Numbered from the stretch's first letter, positions 8,571 to 18,489 are shown. The stretch is 64,000 nucleotides of DNA from Mongoliitalea daihaiensis (GCF_021596945.1 NZ_CP063779.1:685501-749500); one strand, 5' to 3'. A program made the numbers and translations. Notes: generated from the letters alone by a model not told the origin.

Positions 8571-8826
8571 TAAACGATCCCCAAAGGGGATTCTTTATTA
8601 CGCTTTATCTTAATTCTTGATTCTTGAGTCTTGGATATTTTTTATCTGTATTTTACATCTCTCGAAAACTATTCTTTCCTTTTAAGAATAATCTTTAATC
8701 TCACACTCCCCAATTATTTCGCCGAAGGCATATTTCAATTTATTTCGCGTCAGCATATTTCAGTCGCTACACCTCAAAATCAAACCTTCCCAAACATCTA
8801 ACTATACCCAAGCCAGCCCGCTTCTC
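8571..8826. repeat. Intergenic repeats: short hairpin, heptad array, 25-base direct repeat
   Basis: A hairpin ATCCCC/GGGGAT lies at 8577-8591. Four heptanucleotide units (CTTAATT, CTTGATT, CTTGAGT, CTTGGAT) follow at 8609-8636. Two imperfect copies of a 25-base unit starting TATTTCGC and containing GCATATTTCA lie back to back at 8715-8740 and 8741-8765. No gene is seen. Confidence 0.6.
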
Positions 8827-9951
8827 CTACACATAGTTATTCAACATCACCGGCATCACCAACATCAAAATATCCTCATTATCAGACTTATCAGATGGTA
8901 CGATCAAACCAGCTCTATTTGGAGCAGAGAACTGAAGCGTAACTTCTCTGGAAGAAAGGTTATTCAACATTTCTACTAAGAATTTTGCGTTGAAGCCGAT
9001 TTCGATATCCTCACCGTCATGCTCACAAGATAGACGCTCGTTTGCTTCATTGGAGAAGTCTAAGTCCTCAGCAGAGATTTGTAATTCAGAACCTGTCAAT
9101 TTCAAGCGGACTTGATGCGTAGTTTTATTGGCATAGATGGCAATCCTTCTCAAGGAACTCAAGAAATCCATACGATCAATAGTCATATGGTTAGGATTGT
9201 CAATCGGAATTACATTTTCATAATCTGGGAAACGCTCATCGATCAAGCGGCAAATCATTTTGATGCTGCCAAACTTGAAGTAGGCATTGGAAGAGTTGAA
9301 CTCAACGGTTACCGGAACATTTTCAGATGGTAAAGTAGATTTCAATAAGTTCAACGCTTTACGAGGGATAATCAAACTCGCTGCATCAGCAGAGGCAATA
9401 TCTACTCTTCTGTAGCGCACCAATCGGTGACCATCCGTAGCAACAAACGTCGCATTGGTACTGCTCAAGTTGATGTAAACCCCAGTCATCGCCGGTCTCA
9501 ATTCATCGTTGCTGGTAGCAAAGATGGTATTGCTGATAGCCGAACTCAATACCTCAGTAGACATATCTACCGCAGTAGCATTAGTGACAGTAGGTATTTT
9601 TGGGAAATCAGTTGCATTTTCCCCTGAAAGCTTGTACCGGCCATTGTCAGAACTGATCTCGATACTGTAGGTATCATGATCGATGCTGAAAGTAACTGGC
9701 TGCTCTGGTAGATTTTTCAAGGTTTCGATTAAAATCTTTGCAGGAACTGCAATATTGCCATCCTCCTTAGACTCCACATCGATTTCAGTCATCATGGATG
9801 TCTGTAAGTCGGATGCAGTAATAGTCAATTTACCTTCTTTGATTTCAAAAAGGAAATTTTCCAAAATGGGTACAACTGGGTTGGTAGTCACTACGCCATT
9901 GATAGCAGAAAGCTGCTTTAAAAGGGCAGAGGAGGAAACAATGAATTTCAT
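8827..9951 (-). CDS. dnaN: DNA polymerase III beta subunit (sliding clamp)
   Basis: Forms the ring-shaped clamp that tethers the replicative polymerase to DNA. The length of 374 residues matches the family (about 366). Three clamp folds are recognisable. The start MKFIVSSSALLKQLSAI is typical, IPRKALNLLKSTLP lies in the middle domain, and the C-terminus LMLVMPVMLNNY is the conserved binding-groove end (MPVRL-type, here MPVML). It is monocistronic in this window and dnaA is not adjacent. The ATG at 9951 is well supported by the family start. Confidence 0.97.
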   Translation of the reverse strand: MKFIVSSSALLKQLSAINGVVTTNPVVPILENFLFEIKEGKLTITASDLQTSMMTEIDVESKEDGNIAVPAKILIETLKNLPEQPVTFSIDHDTYSIEISSDNGRYKLSGENATDFPKIPTVTNATAVDMSTEVLSSAISNTIFATSNDELRPAMTGVYINLSSTNATFVATDGHRLVRYRRVDIASADAASLIIPRKALNLLKSTLPSENVPVTVEFNSSNAYFKFGSIKMICRLIDERFPDYENVIPIDNPNHMTIDRMDFLSSLRRIAIYANKTTHQVRLKLTGSELQISAEDLDFSNEANERLSCEHDGEDIEIGFNAKFLVEMLNNLSSREVTLQFSAPNRAGLIVPSDKSDNEDILMLVMPVMLNNYV

Positions 9952-10074
9952 ATCGTTATTGCTAATTTTTTCCTAATGTTTGAATAGAGTAAATTTATAA
10001 ATAAAATCTAATTTTGAGCCTTCAACTCGACAGATTTCGCAAATTTGTAGAATTCTCTCCAAAATTTAAGGGAT

Positions 10075-11751
10075 TCACCTGTTTTTGTACTTCAATTTCC
10101 GCACAAAAAACCAAACACCTCCAAGCAGTCCCAAGAAAATCAAGGGAACGCCCACATTGAACCACTGCCAGAAACTTTTTTCTTGCCTGACCTTAGCTTT
10201 ATTGAGTGGTCTGATTTTAAACTGCTTACTCCTAGATGCTATCAATCCTTCAGGTTCTGTAAGATAAGCTATCGTATTTTGTAGGAATTGTCGATTAGCA
10301 AAGGTTACTGCATTGAATGGGTCAACGCCAAGGGGAAGTGGGGTTCCGGTACCTAATTCGGACTGACTCGTGAAGACAGAACTGCCCCCAACCACTAATA
10401 CTTTCCCTCCAGCTCCTTGCTCTTGAAACGTAGTTTTATCAGCTCCAGTAGGCAAAAACCGATTTTTAAAAACAGAGGTAAACTCCCCTTCCAACAAATA
10501 TCCCAATGGCAAAAAAGCCTGATTGAAATCTTCTATATTGGGTTCATTGGCCATATCTTCAAAAGCAATCCGTACAGGTGCTGATAATTTTCTACTAAAC
10601 TCTGATGTAAATATCAACGGTGTCTTTCGCACCCCATCAGCTTTGACAGTATCCAAGCTACTCGTGAATCGAAACAATACCTGATCAAGACCTTTGGTTA
10701 TGGGATGCTTGGCCATCAAACTCGCCTTGATGAAAAATGGCCAAGGCAACGGGACCAACTGCTCCTGATTACCAAAATTACCTGCCATCACAGGATAATA
10801 GCCAAAATTAATATCCTGTATAAAATCCTTGTTCACCCGTACACCATATCTGAATAACATATTATCCAAACCATGATCAAAAGGCATCCCTACCGTACCA
10901 TCTCCTCTCGCTTGGATCATATCATAAACTAATGCATCCACTAAGAATAGTACATTACCTCCATTCATGAGGTATTGATCAATCAAATAAATAGCTCGTT
11001 CATCATAGCTTTCTCGTGGCCCAGATACAATCAAAACTGCAAAAGGATCCAAATCCTCTACTTTTTTCGCTTGTTCCATAGGGATCTTGAATACCTCATA
11101 ATCATCCACTAAGGCTTCTACAAAACCAAAACCATCATCTTCACTTAACTCCCCATGTCCCATGAATAAACCAATGGAATATTGCTTTTCACCCACCAAC
11201 TTTCGAATGGCGTTTATGAGTTCAAACTCTAAATTTTCTATGGATTGATTCAAGATTTCTTCATTGGATGCCATTCGCTCCCCTTTCAAAATCAAGGCAC
11301 CTGTTTCAAACTCCTCCGTTCTAGCAACAATTCCTGGCCAAATTAAAATGGATTTTTGTCCACCATCTTCTGTGACAAATAAATTGGTAGGATTGATACC
11401 GTATTCTGCAAGGATCACAATGTATTCCTCCTGAACATCTTTTGGAAGGGCAAGCGGATCTTGATAGATAAAAGAAATTTTCTTCGATGCATAGGCATCA
11501 AACGTACGGAGCATTTCTTCAGTAGAACGTTGCAAACGCCTCATCCCACCAGGCAAATTTCCTGTCAGAAGGATCTCCACCTCCACAGGTTCGTCCAATT
11601 GCCTTAAAAATTCAATCGTAGCTGGATTTAAACTGTATCGTTTTTCTTCCGTCAAATCAATTCTAAAAGGGACAATATACGTCAAAATGACGCTAATGGC
11701 GATCAATGCTCCCAAACCGATCAAGAAGGATATGAGGTTGTTCTTTTGCAT
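10075..11751 (-). CDS. gldG: Gliding-motility ABC transporter auxiliary protein GldG
   Basis: 558 residues with an N-terminal membrane segment (about 6-28), a large periplasmic domain (ABC-type uncharacterised/IFT52-like, with YSIGLFMGHGELSED and FAVLIVSGPRESYDERAIY) and a C-terminal membrane segment near 530-550. The region LTEEKRYSLNPATIEFLRQL is typical of GldG. In Flavobacterium, GldA, GldF and GldG form an ABC transporter needed for gliding. The gene follows gldF with a one-base gap, so it is in one operon with gldA and gldF. Whether this organism glides cannot be told from the sequence. Confidence 0.93.
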   Translation of the reverse strand: MQKNNLISFLIGLGALIAISVILTYIVPFRIDLTEEKRYSLNPATIEFLRQLDEPVEVEILLTGNLPGGMRRLQRSTEEMLRTFDAYASKKISFIYQDPLALPKDVQEEYIVILAEYGINPTNLFVTEDGGQKSILIWPGIVARTEEFETGALILKGERMASNEEILNQSIENLEFELINAIRKLVGEKQYSIGLFMGHGELSEDDGFGFVEALVDDYEVFKIPMEQAKKVEDLDPFAVLIVSGPRESYDERAIYLIDQYLMNGGNVLFLVDALVYDMIQARGDGTVGMPFDHGLDNMLFRYGVRVNKDFIQDINFGYYPVMAGNFGNQEQLVPLPWPFFIKASLMAKHPITKGLDQVLFRFTSSLDTVKADGVRKTPLIFTSEFSRKLSAPVRIAFEDMANEPNIEDFNQAFLPLGYLLEGEFTSVFKNRFLPTGADKTTFQEQGAGGKVLVVGGSSVFTSQSELGTGTPLPLGVDPFNAVTFANRQFLQNTIAYLTEPEGLIASRSKQFKIRPLNKAKVRQEKSFWQWFNVGVPLIFLGLLGGVWFFVRKLKYKNR

Positions 11752-11752
11752 A

Positions 11753-12475
11753 CTACCGCCTTTTGATAAGTAAACCCGTCAATAGCAGCATCAATCCGCT
11801 AATGAAAATAAAATACGACAAGTTGCTGCTTGCAATCACTCCTCTACTCATACTCCGGTAATGAAAACTCAAACTCAACTCTTCCAAAAATAAGGCAAAA
11901 GGACTATACACATTCAACTCTACTAGAGCCGTCAAACCAAAATAGAGAAAGAAGCACAAAAACACTCCCCATACAAAGGCAACCACTTGATGCACAGTCA
12001 AGGCAGAACCAAATAATCCAATCGCTGCAAATACAGCTCCCATAAACAATAGTCCAATAAAAGATCCAAAGAAACCTGCATGATCAATATTGCCTAACGG
12101 TTGTCCAAGCTGTACAATACTCCAATAGTAAATCAAGGTTGGCATAACAGCTATCAGCACCAAGCTGATTGTCGCCAAGTACTTCGCCAAAATGATTTTT
12201 GAAATAGAAAGTGGGGAAGTCATCAATAATTCCCAAGTGCCTGATTTCCGTTCTTCTGCAATCATCTTCATGGTCATAGCAGGAATCAGAAAGGTGAAAA
12301 CATAGGGAGCGTATACAAACAGTGCCTCCAAATCAGCAAATCCATATTCTAAAACCGATGTATCAGGAAAAACCCAAACGATCAAACCTAGAGAAACCAA
12401 AAACAGACTCAAAATGAGATAACCGCTCAAGTTCCCAAAGAAAGCATTGATTTCTTTTTTATACAGTGCCCACAT
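11753..12475 (-). CDS. gldF: Gliding-motility ABC transporter permease GldF
   Basis: 240 residues with six predicted membrane segments and the ABC-2 permease coupling region MIAEERKSGTWELLMTSPLS near residue 70. It lies two bases after the ATPase gene and one base before gldG, so the three form an ABC transporter operon. The transported substrate is unknown in all species. Confidence 0.93.
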   Translation of the reverse strand: MWALYKKEINAFFGNLSGYLILSLFLVSLGLIVWVFPDTSVLEYGFADLEALFVYAPYVFTFLIPAMTMKMIAEERKSGTWELLMTSPLSISKIILAKYLATISLVLIAVMPTLIYYWSIVQLGQPLGNIDHAGFFGSFIGLLFMGAVFAAIGLFGSALTVHQVVAFVWGVFLCFFLYFGLTALVELNVYSPFALFLEELSLSFHYRSMSRGVIASSNLSYFIFISGLMLLLTGLLIKRR

Positions 12476-12477
12476 AC

Positions 12478-13383
12478 TCAGGATTGGGTAATTTGTTGGA
12501 AAATGGACTCTAAATTTTTACGCTCCTGTCGCAAACTGACCAAATTAAGATTTTTGTCAGCAACAACTTGAAGAATGGCTTTCCTTGCGTTACCAGCATC
12601 CATTACATGGATTTTTAAGAGGTTAGTTCGATCGGAACTGGTCATTAAACCGATTCCTTCAAACCAGTCAAGCGTGAGTTCTTCTTCAGTTTCCAAAACC
12701 AAACTTACTTGACCGCTTTCCTTGGTCAAATTGACCAATAGGTCTTCCGCTACAATTTCCCCACGATTGATGATAACAACCTTGTCACAGATAGCCTCCA
12801 CCTCTTGCATGATATGCGTACTCAAAATCAGCGTCTTATTTTCACTGATGCTTTTGATTAGTTTTCTGATTTCTACCAGTTGATTAGGGTCCAGTCCAGT
12901 GGTGGGTTCATCCAAGATGATTACCTCAGGGTCATGAATCAAGGCTTTTGCCAAACCAACCCGCTGTCGGTAACCTTTGGAAAGTTGCTGAATCTGTTTG
13001 TGAGCTTCTCTTTCCAGTCCACATAGACCAACTAGTTCTTCTACTCGATTTTTAAGACTTTTTCCGGACATGCCGTACAGGCCTCCCGTAAAAGATAAAA
13101 ATTCCCGCACATACATATCCACATACAAGGGATTATGCTCCGGTAGATAACCAATCAATTGACTGATTCTATGAGGCTCTTTTGCTACAGAAATTCCATT
13201 CACTAACACATCGCCTTCATCTGCCAACAGATACCCTGTAGCAATCTTCATAGTTGTAGACTTGCCTGCACCATTGGGACCAAGGAACCCTACTACCTGC
13301 CCTTTTTCTGCTGAAAAAGAGATCTGATTCAAAGCCTTTTGGCTTCCATAAAACTTACTCAGCTGCTGAATGGATAATGACAT
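12478..13383 (-). CDS. gldA: ABC transporter ATP-binding protein GldA
   Basis: About 301 residues from MSLSIQQLSKFYGSQKAL. The frame opens 19 codons earlier, but those residues are not ABC-like. Walker A is GPNGAGKST near 36-44, the signature is QLSKGYRQRVGLAKAL, and Walker B is VIILDEP, followed by the switch His in LILSTHIMQE. It is the energising subunit of GldA/F/G. In Flavobacterium gldA is reported apart from gldFG, whereas here it heads a three-gene operon. Confidence 0.9.
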   Translation of the reverse strand: MSLSIQQLSKFYGSQKALNQISFSAEKGQVVGFLGPNGAGKSTTMKIATGYLLADEGDVLVNGISVAKEPHRISQLIGYLPEHNPLYVDMYVREFLSFTGGLYGMSGKSLKNRVEELVGLCGLEREAHKQIQQLSKGYRQRVGLAKALIHDPEVIILDEPTTGLDPNQLVEIRKLIKSISENKTLILSTHIMQEVEAICDKVVIINRGEIVAEDLLVNLTKESGQVSLVLETEEELTLDWFEGIGLMTSSDRTNLLKIHVMDAGNARKAILQVVADKNLNLVSLRQERKNLESIFQQITQS

Positions 13384-13438
13384 GAATAGGTATTCGTATG
13401 AAAATTCAGTTGTAAAATTACAAAAAAGCCTATAAACC

Positions 13439-13459
13439 AAAAAAGGCTTCTATGAAGCC
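13439..13459 (-). terminator. Terminator for the minus-strand phosphatase gene
   Basis: Read on the minus strand, GGCTTC and GAAGCC pair around a three-base loop (13445-13459) and are followed by six T (13444-13439). It lies about 100 bases after the phosphatase stop and before gldA. Confidence 0.65.
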
Positions 13460-13563
13460 CCATTTAAAGAAGTGTCAGTCAAGAACTGCCAAATCTCTTG
13501 AATATTAAACCTTACTAGCGCTAAGATAAAGGCTATAAGGAAATTAATCAACATTTTTGGACA

Positions 13564-14799
13564 TTATTTACCAATCAATGGATTTTGCGGGTAACTATCG
13601 ATCACATTACCCTCCCAATCCAATGAAATCAGCGAGTATTGACTGCCTTCAATAGTCAATAATGTAAATGCATTTACGCTCTGCGCCACTTTCAGATACC
13701 AAGTATCATCTACCGAATGAATCGGTCTAGGCTCGGTGCCCCACGAACCATCGCCCACATAGGTAATCCCTGTTTGGTCAATCTTTCCATTACGAATAGG
13801 AAACGTCCGCTTGTAGGCATGGTCATGGTTTTCAAAAGCAAGTCTGATAGGGTATTGCTCAAATATGGGTACCCAAGTATCCCTCACCAAGGTTTGTGTA
13901 GTTCCATTATAATCTCTAACAGAAGGAAAAGCCGGAACATGATAAATCGGTAATACATGTAAAAAATCTTTACGTTCTTCTAAGGTTTGTTTGAGCCATT
14001 CGGTCTGAACTCCCTCCACAGGATTGCTATGCTCGGTATCCAATATGACCAAACTCAAATATTTCCCAAAGTCCAATACATTGTATCCTGGTTGACCTGG
14101 GAAAGAAAATAAGGAATAAAAATATGGTGCAATACGGTTTCTAAACGAATTGGTCTGCTCATAGCCCGGATTACGAGAATGATAGCCACCTACAACCTCG
14201 TGATTTCCTGCAGCCACAATACACGGTAAAATACGATTTTCTGCCGTTACCAAGGTCTTGGTATAGGCATCAAACCAATCATAGATTCGTTGAAGATTTT
14301 CAGCTACGCCGTTTTCATAAGCCATATCTCCACCGATGATCACAAAATCAGGCTCATAGGAAGTAACGATCCCATTCGTTTGCTCAAACCATTCTTTTCT
14401 ATGCATGGTGTCTCCACCGATAGCTATTTTGATGCTAGAAGTATTTAAGTCACCTGGCATGGTATGGAAGTGATAGACCGATTCCAAACCCGGAAACATC
14501 AACTCATACGTTGTCGCCGCTGATAGCCCTCCAATGCCAACCCTATGCACTTTCCGCTCTGAAAAAGGATAAGGCAATACTGTGCTTTCAAAATCTCTCC
14601 AAGCCTCGGTCCCTTTTTTTCGGAATTTGAGTGTAGTGCTTGCAGTAGCATCTGAATGCCAATCGATACTGATGCTACTAGTTGGATCATCCGTCCATGT
14701 CAAATAAAAGGCATGTGTAGCTTGCTGTGCTTGGGCTATTGCCGACAAAACAAAAACAAGTGCAATTGTTGCAATCCAGAAATGTTTGTAAATGCGCAT
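13564..14799 (-). CDS. Exported purple acid phosphatase-like metallophosphoesterase
   Basis: 411 residues with a signal peptide (MRIYKHFWIATIALVFVLSAIAQAQ). Residues about 30-115 are a fibronectin-like N-terminal domain (FYLTWTDDPTSSISIDWHS, AATTYELMF). The calcineurin-like core follows: IAIGGDTMHR, FVIIGGDMAYENG, AAGNHEV, PIYHVPAF and ENHDHAYKR supply the Asp, Asn and His metal ligands in order. The domain order matches purple acid phosphatases. It sits just upstream of nothing on its strand except gldA after a terminator, and just downstream of the trehalase gene with a 14-base gap, so it may share that transcript. The substrate is unknown. Confidence 0.9.
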   Translation of the reverse strand: MRIYKHFWIATIALVFVLSAIAQAQQATHAFYLTWTDDPTSSISIDWHSDATASTTLKFRKKGTEAWRDFESTVLPYPFSERKVHRVGIGGLSAATTYELMFPGLESVYHFHTMPGDLNTSSIKIAIGGDTMHRKEWFEQTNGIVTSYEPDFVIIGGDMAYENGVAENLQRIYDWFDAYTKTLVTAENRILPCIVAAGNHEVVGGYHSRNPGYEQTNSFRNRIAPYFYSLFSFPGQPGYNVLDFGKYLSLVILDTEHSNPVEGVQTEWLKQTLEERKDFLHVLPIYHVPAFPSVRDYNGTTQTLVRDTWVPIFEQYPIRLAFENHDHAYKRTFPIRNGKIDQTGITYVGDGSWGTEPRPIHSVDDTWYLKVAQSVNAFTLLTIEGSQYSLISLDWEGNVIDSYPQNPLIGK

Positions 14800-14813
14800 G
14801 TGTAAATAAGGGT

Positions 14814-16307
14814 TTATGTTCTTAGAAACTCTTTCATGGCCAAATAAATTCCATTAGACCATCCAAATCCATCCTGAACAGGGTATTCTCCTCCACCTGC
14901 TTCCAAGGACAAATCTTCCACATTGTATTTTTCCATCATTTTTCCCGTCCGGGCAAACACGTTTTCATTCAATGCAGTCCATCGGGCAGCTATGTCAACA
15001 GCCAAATCCTGATACCCGTAATTCGCACAGGCCACCAATCCTATCCATTGCAAAGGCGCCCAACCATTGGGCGCATCCCACTGTTGACCTGAATAACTAT
15101 TACTCGTGACCAATCCACCGGGTTTCAACAACTGCTTTTCGATATAATTTAAAACTGACTTAGCCTGATTTTCTGATGCAAAACCTGACCAAAGAGGAAA
15201 TAGCGTAGCTAAGGAAGGTCGCTGCATAGACTTTTGTTGAACAAAATGATAATCCAAATACAACTCACCTTCCGATGACCACAAATACCGCTCGATTCCA
15301 TTTAATCTTTTCCCCATTAAATCCTGATAATGAATAGCATGAGCCATATCTTCTTTCAATGAATAGACATAGTGCAACACCCGCTCCAATTCAAACAACA
15401 ACACATTTAAATCTATGGGAATGATATGTGCCGCCTCAATGGTATTCAAATCCTGTTCATCCATCAACCATCGCGAACTAAAATCCCAGCCTGATTCACA
15501 AGCTGCCCGGATATGTCGCATACGGCTTTGATCTCCCTTGCTTAGATGCAGTAGCTCCACATCCTCCCGATAAGACTCTGCTCTTGGGGTATCCAAATCA
15601 TCCCAGTACCGATTCAAAATCGTCGCCTCATCTAAACGGACCACTCTTGCATTTGCTTTCCCCACGATCAAATCTACACTCCCATCCATCCAAAACGCAT
15701 ATTCTCGCTCCAATTGAGGTAAATATTGAATCAAGATACTTTCGTCTTGCGTGACCTCTGCCAACAACTCTACCATCTTGACAAAAAACGGCGGCTGGGA
15801 ACGGCTGATAAAATAAGAACGATTCCCATTAGGGATATGGCCAACCACATCAATCAAATGAGCAAAATTCTTTACCATCGCCTCAATCAAATCCACGCGC
15901 CCAGATCCCTTTAAGCCTAGCATGGTGAAGTAACTGTCCCAGTAATAGATTTCTCCAAATCTTCCTCCAGGAACCACATAGGCATAGGGTAATGGAATCA
16001 AAGAAGAACCTTCTTTTTCCTCATCTGCATCTTTGGTCAAAACCTTCCACTGTTGATGCAATCGCTCCTCTAAAGAATTGAACGCTGCCAGTTCTGGAAG
16101 TATCCCTGTAGTTGGCAAGGAAAAATGCCGATCTACGAAAATTTTTAGATTGAAATCCTTCAAATCTTTTTGCCGACGGTATTGGATTAGAACTTCCTCC
16201 ACGGAAATCTTGGGAATCATATCTACAAATGTTTTGGAGTCGGGAAAAACTCCTTGCATTTGAACTGCTTCAAAAAGCTCTCCAAATACGTGCTCTGGAC
16301 TATGCAT
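14814..16307 (-). CDS. treF: Trehalase, glycoside hydrolase family 37, probably cytoplasmic
   Basis: Splits trehalose into two glucose molecules. Both family signatures are present: PGGRFGEIYYWDSY at 113-126 and QWDAPNGWAP near 415. The catalytic Asp region ESGWDFSSRW and the Glu-bearing loop GGGEYPVQDGFGW are also visible. There is no signal peptide, so the enzyme should act inside the cell. Its start overlaps the end of the MFS carrier gene by eight bases, which suggests uptake and cleavage are coupled. The length of 497 residues is usual for bacterial GH37. Confidence 0.93.
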   Translation of the reverse strand: MHSPEHVFGELFEAVQMQGVFPDSKTFVDMIPKISVEEVLIQYRRQKDLKDFNLKIFVDRHFSLPTTGILPELAAFNSLEERLHQQWKVLTKDADEEKEGSSLIPLPYAYVVPGGRFGEIYYWDSYFTMLGLKGSGRVDLIEAMVKNFAHLIDVVGHIPNGNRSYFISRSQPPFFVKMVELLAEVTQDESILIQYLPQLEREYAFWMDGSVDLIVGKANARVVRLDEATILNRYWDDLDTPRAESYREDVELLHLSKGDQSRMRHIRAACESGWDFSSRWLMDEQDLNTIEAAHIIPIDLNVLLFELERVLHYVYSLKEDMAHAIHYQDLMGKRLNGIERYLWSSEGELYLDYHFVQQKSMQRPSLATLFPLWSGFASENQAKSVLNYIEKQLLKPGGLVTSNSYSGQQWDAPNGWAPLQWIGLVACANYGYQDLAVDIAARWTALNENVFARTGKMMEKYNVEDLSLEAGGGEYPVQDGFGWSNGIYLAMKEFLRT

Positions 16308-17541
16308 GCTGCTGTTTGGTTACTTGCTTATGTAATAGAAATAAAATCAGGCAAAGTGCCACAATGGGAATCAATGAGAAGTAAAACGCATTGGTTCCCC
16401 CGTAGCGCTCAAAAATATTCCCTGTAATGATCGACCCTGTCGTACCTCCTAAGGCAGAAAAGACCACAATCAAGCCTGACATTGAGCTTTGCATGTATTT
16501 GGGTAAGGCACTCAAGACCACGGAATTGATAGTAGGATAAATTGGCGCCAAAAAGACTCCCAATAAAGGAAAGAGATACACTACAAAAGGAGCATTGAAC
16601 CAAGTGATTGTTTCGGTTACCTCTGGAAGGTTTTGTGTCAAAGGCAAGGTAAGTAAGACACATATCCCCACCAAAACAGTACTAGTCAAGGTAAAGGTAA
16701 GCCAATGTACCCGCTTCAAAATCACTCCCGCTAATAAACGACCAACAGCCAAAGCACCTGCCAAAACTGCCCCTGCCTGTATCCCCATGCTCGCCGGAAC
16801 TTTCAATACATCCTGATAAAAGGTCGGAGTCCAAGTCATAAAACTCTGCTCTATCAAGACAAACAAGAAAGCCGAGGCTGCAAATACCAGCACCAAGGGC
16901 TTCGCTACTAATTTGATCATCTCGACAAAATCATCCCAAGCCTTGCTGTTTTCACGCTTGGATGCAGATTCATTGACATCAGCTAGCAAGAGAAACAAGG
17001 CTGCCACTACACTCAAAGCGCCCAAATACCAATAGATACTCAGCCAAGCAGTGGAGCGAGGATCTGCATCATTGACAAATAGGCTGAAGAATACATTCCC
17101 TAAAAGTACGCCTATCATGAAAAATCCCTCAATGGTGCTCATCAAACTGCTATGCTCTTTGGTATCATCCGTCACTAGTCCAATCATAGCAAATACAGAT
17201 ACTTTAATCACTGCAAAGGATATACCCACAGTGGCAAACAACATTTTAAAATACCAAAACTCATTGGCCATCACAGGCATGATAAAGCACATACCTGCTA
17301 CCAAACCCAAGGCAATCAGCATCCCTCTCTTCAAACCAATTTTGGGTAAAAAAGAGGCTACTACAAATGAAAAGATAGCAATTGGCAAATCCTTGAAGCC
17401 TTCCAAAATGGAAGCCTCTGCTTTGGTGACATCAAAAGTACGCTGTACTTGAAGGATAACTGCCCCTACTGAATTTAACAACACAGCAAATACCATGTAA
17501 TTAAAAATCAAGGACAAACGAATCAATAATTTGGCATTCAT
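16300..17541 (-). CDS. MFS sugar-type transporter linked to trehalase
   Basis: 413 residues with about twelve membrane segments. A typical MFS loop after segment two (FLPKIGLKRGML near 65) and a repeat of the same pattern in the second half are seen. The eight-base overlap with the trehalase gene makes trehalose or a related disaccharide the best guess for the substrate. That is inference from context; the sequence itself only shows an MFS carrier. Confidence 0.85.
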   Translation of the reverse strand: MNAKLLIRLSLIFNYMVFAVLLNSVGAVILQVQRTFDVTKAEASILEGFKDLPIAIFSFVVASFLPKIGLKRGMLIALGLVAGMCFIMPVMANEFWYFKMLFATVGISFAVIKVSVFAMIGLVTDDTKEHSSLMSTIEGFFMIGVLLGNVFFSLFVNDADPRSTAWLSIYWYLGALSVVAALFLLLADVNESASKRENSKAWDDFVEMIKLVAKPLVLVFAASAFLFVLIEQSFMTWTPTFYQDVLKVPASMGIQAGAVLAGALAVGRLLAGVILKRVHWLTFTLTSTVLVGICVLLTLPLTQNLPEVTETITWFNAPFVVYLFPLLGVFLAPIYPTINSVVLSALPKYMQSSMSGLIVVFSALGGTTGSIITGNIFERYGGTNAFYFSLIPIVALCLILFLLHKQVTKQQHA

Positions 17542-17614
17542 ACAGAATGAAGATTGGTGGTGAATGGAAATCGGGTATTAAGTTGGTAAATTTATTCCCA
17601 ATTCACAAAAACCA

Positions 17615-18427
17615 TCAATCCATGCTCATTCTCAGCTCGACTTGCAGCGGGTAATCTGAAACCAATATATTAGGCTTCCTTTTCTGTAAAAAATCAGTGT
17701 AAACAAAAATACCCTCTTCTTGAGCCTGTGCATCAATCGCCCCCAATACATCTGTAATTGTCGGAAGACCAAGGGAACGAGCTTTTTGGAATAACTCCAC
17801 TGGTCCGTTCTTGTTGATATAAGCGGCTAGGTAATAGGGTTGCTCCGTTTTGCAGAGATAATAGTCAAAATCATCTTCCTCAGTAATCAATACAGACAAC
17901 AAAAACCGTTCTTCTAAAGCCAAAGCTTCTGCTGTTCGCTCCTTGCTAAACGTGAGTAAGACTACCCGCTCCAACATATCAAATTTTTTTACGAGGGACA
18001 TGACCTTGTCCAATGAAGCTTCTTTGACATCCAACATTAAATAAAATCCTTTCTCTTTACTAATTGCCAAAAAATCTTCCAATCGTGGTAAGCGCTCTTT
18101 AAGCCCATTCAATTTCACTCCATCCAAAAAAGCGCTAGCTAATTCTTTTACCGCTCCCTTGGACGAGGTGGTTCTGTCCAAAGTTTTATCATGCAGCACG
18201 TACAAAACCCCATCTTTACTCTCCACTACATCAATCTCGTGGAACATAAATCCCATTTCACCGGATTTCTCAAGGGAATACACACTATTTTCCACCCAAG
18301 AAGGCTCCAAGGCCACCCGATGAGAAAAAAGGACAGTTTGTTCCTCTTCAAGGAGTTTACGCAAGGACTGAGCTTCTGAAGCAAAGGAAAATACACAGAA
18401 ACAAATGAACGCAAAGATAACTTTCAT
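17615..18427 (-). CDS. Glycerophosphodiester phosphodiesterase-like exported protein
   Basis: About 270 residues from MKVIFAFICFCVFSFASEAQ, a signal peptide; the frame opens 17 codons earlier without reason to use them. GDPD motifs are visible: FSHR near residue 33 (catalytic His-Arg), FHEIDVVESKDGVLYVLHD (Glu, Asp and second His, metal and catalytic residues), then LDRTTSSKG. The canonical HRG is HRV here. The family cleaves glycerophosphodiesters to glycerol 3-phosphate. A periplasmic location is expected. Confidence 0.82.
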   Translation of the reverse strand: MKVIFAFICFCVFSFASEAQSLRKLLEEEQTVLFSHRVALEPSWVENSVYSLEKSGEMGFMFHEIDVVESKDGVLYVLHDKTLDRTTSSKGAVKELASAFLDGVKLNGLKERLPRLEDFLAISKEKGFYLMLDVKEASLDKVMSLVKKFDMLERVVLLTFSKERTAEALALEERFLLSVLITEEDDFDYYLCKTEQPYYLAAYINKNGPVELFQKARSLGLPTITDVLGAIDAQAQEEGIFVYTDFLQKRKPNILVSDYPLQVELRMSMD

Positions 18428-18489
18428 AGTAAAGGATATACACAAGGATGAATGAAAAGGTTTTAGATTACCATCCATTCCTAACTAGC

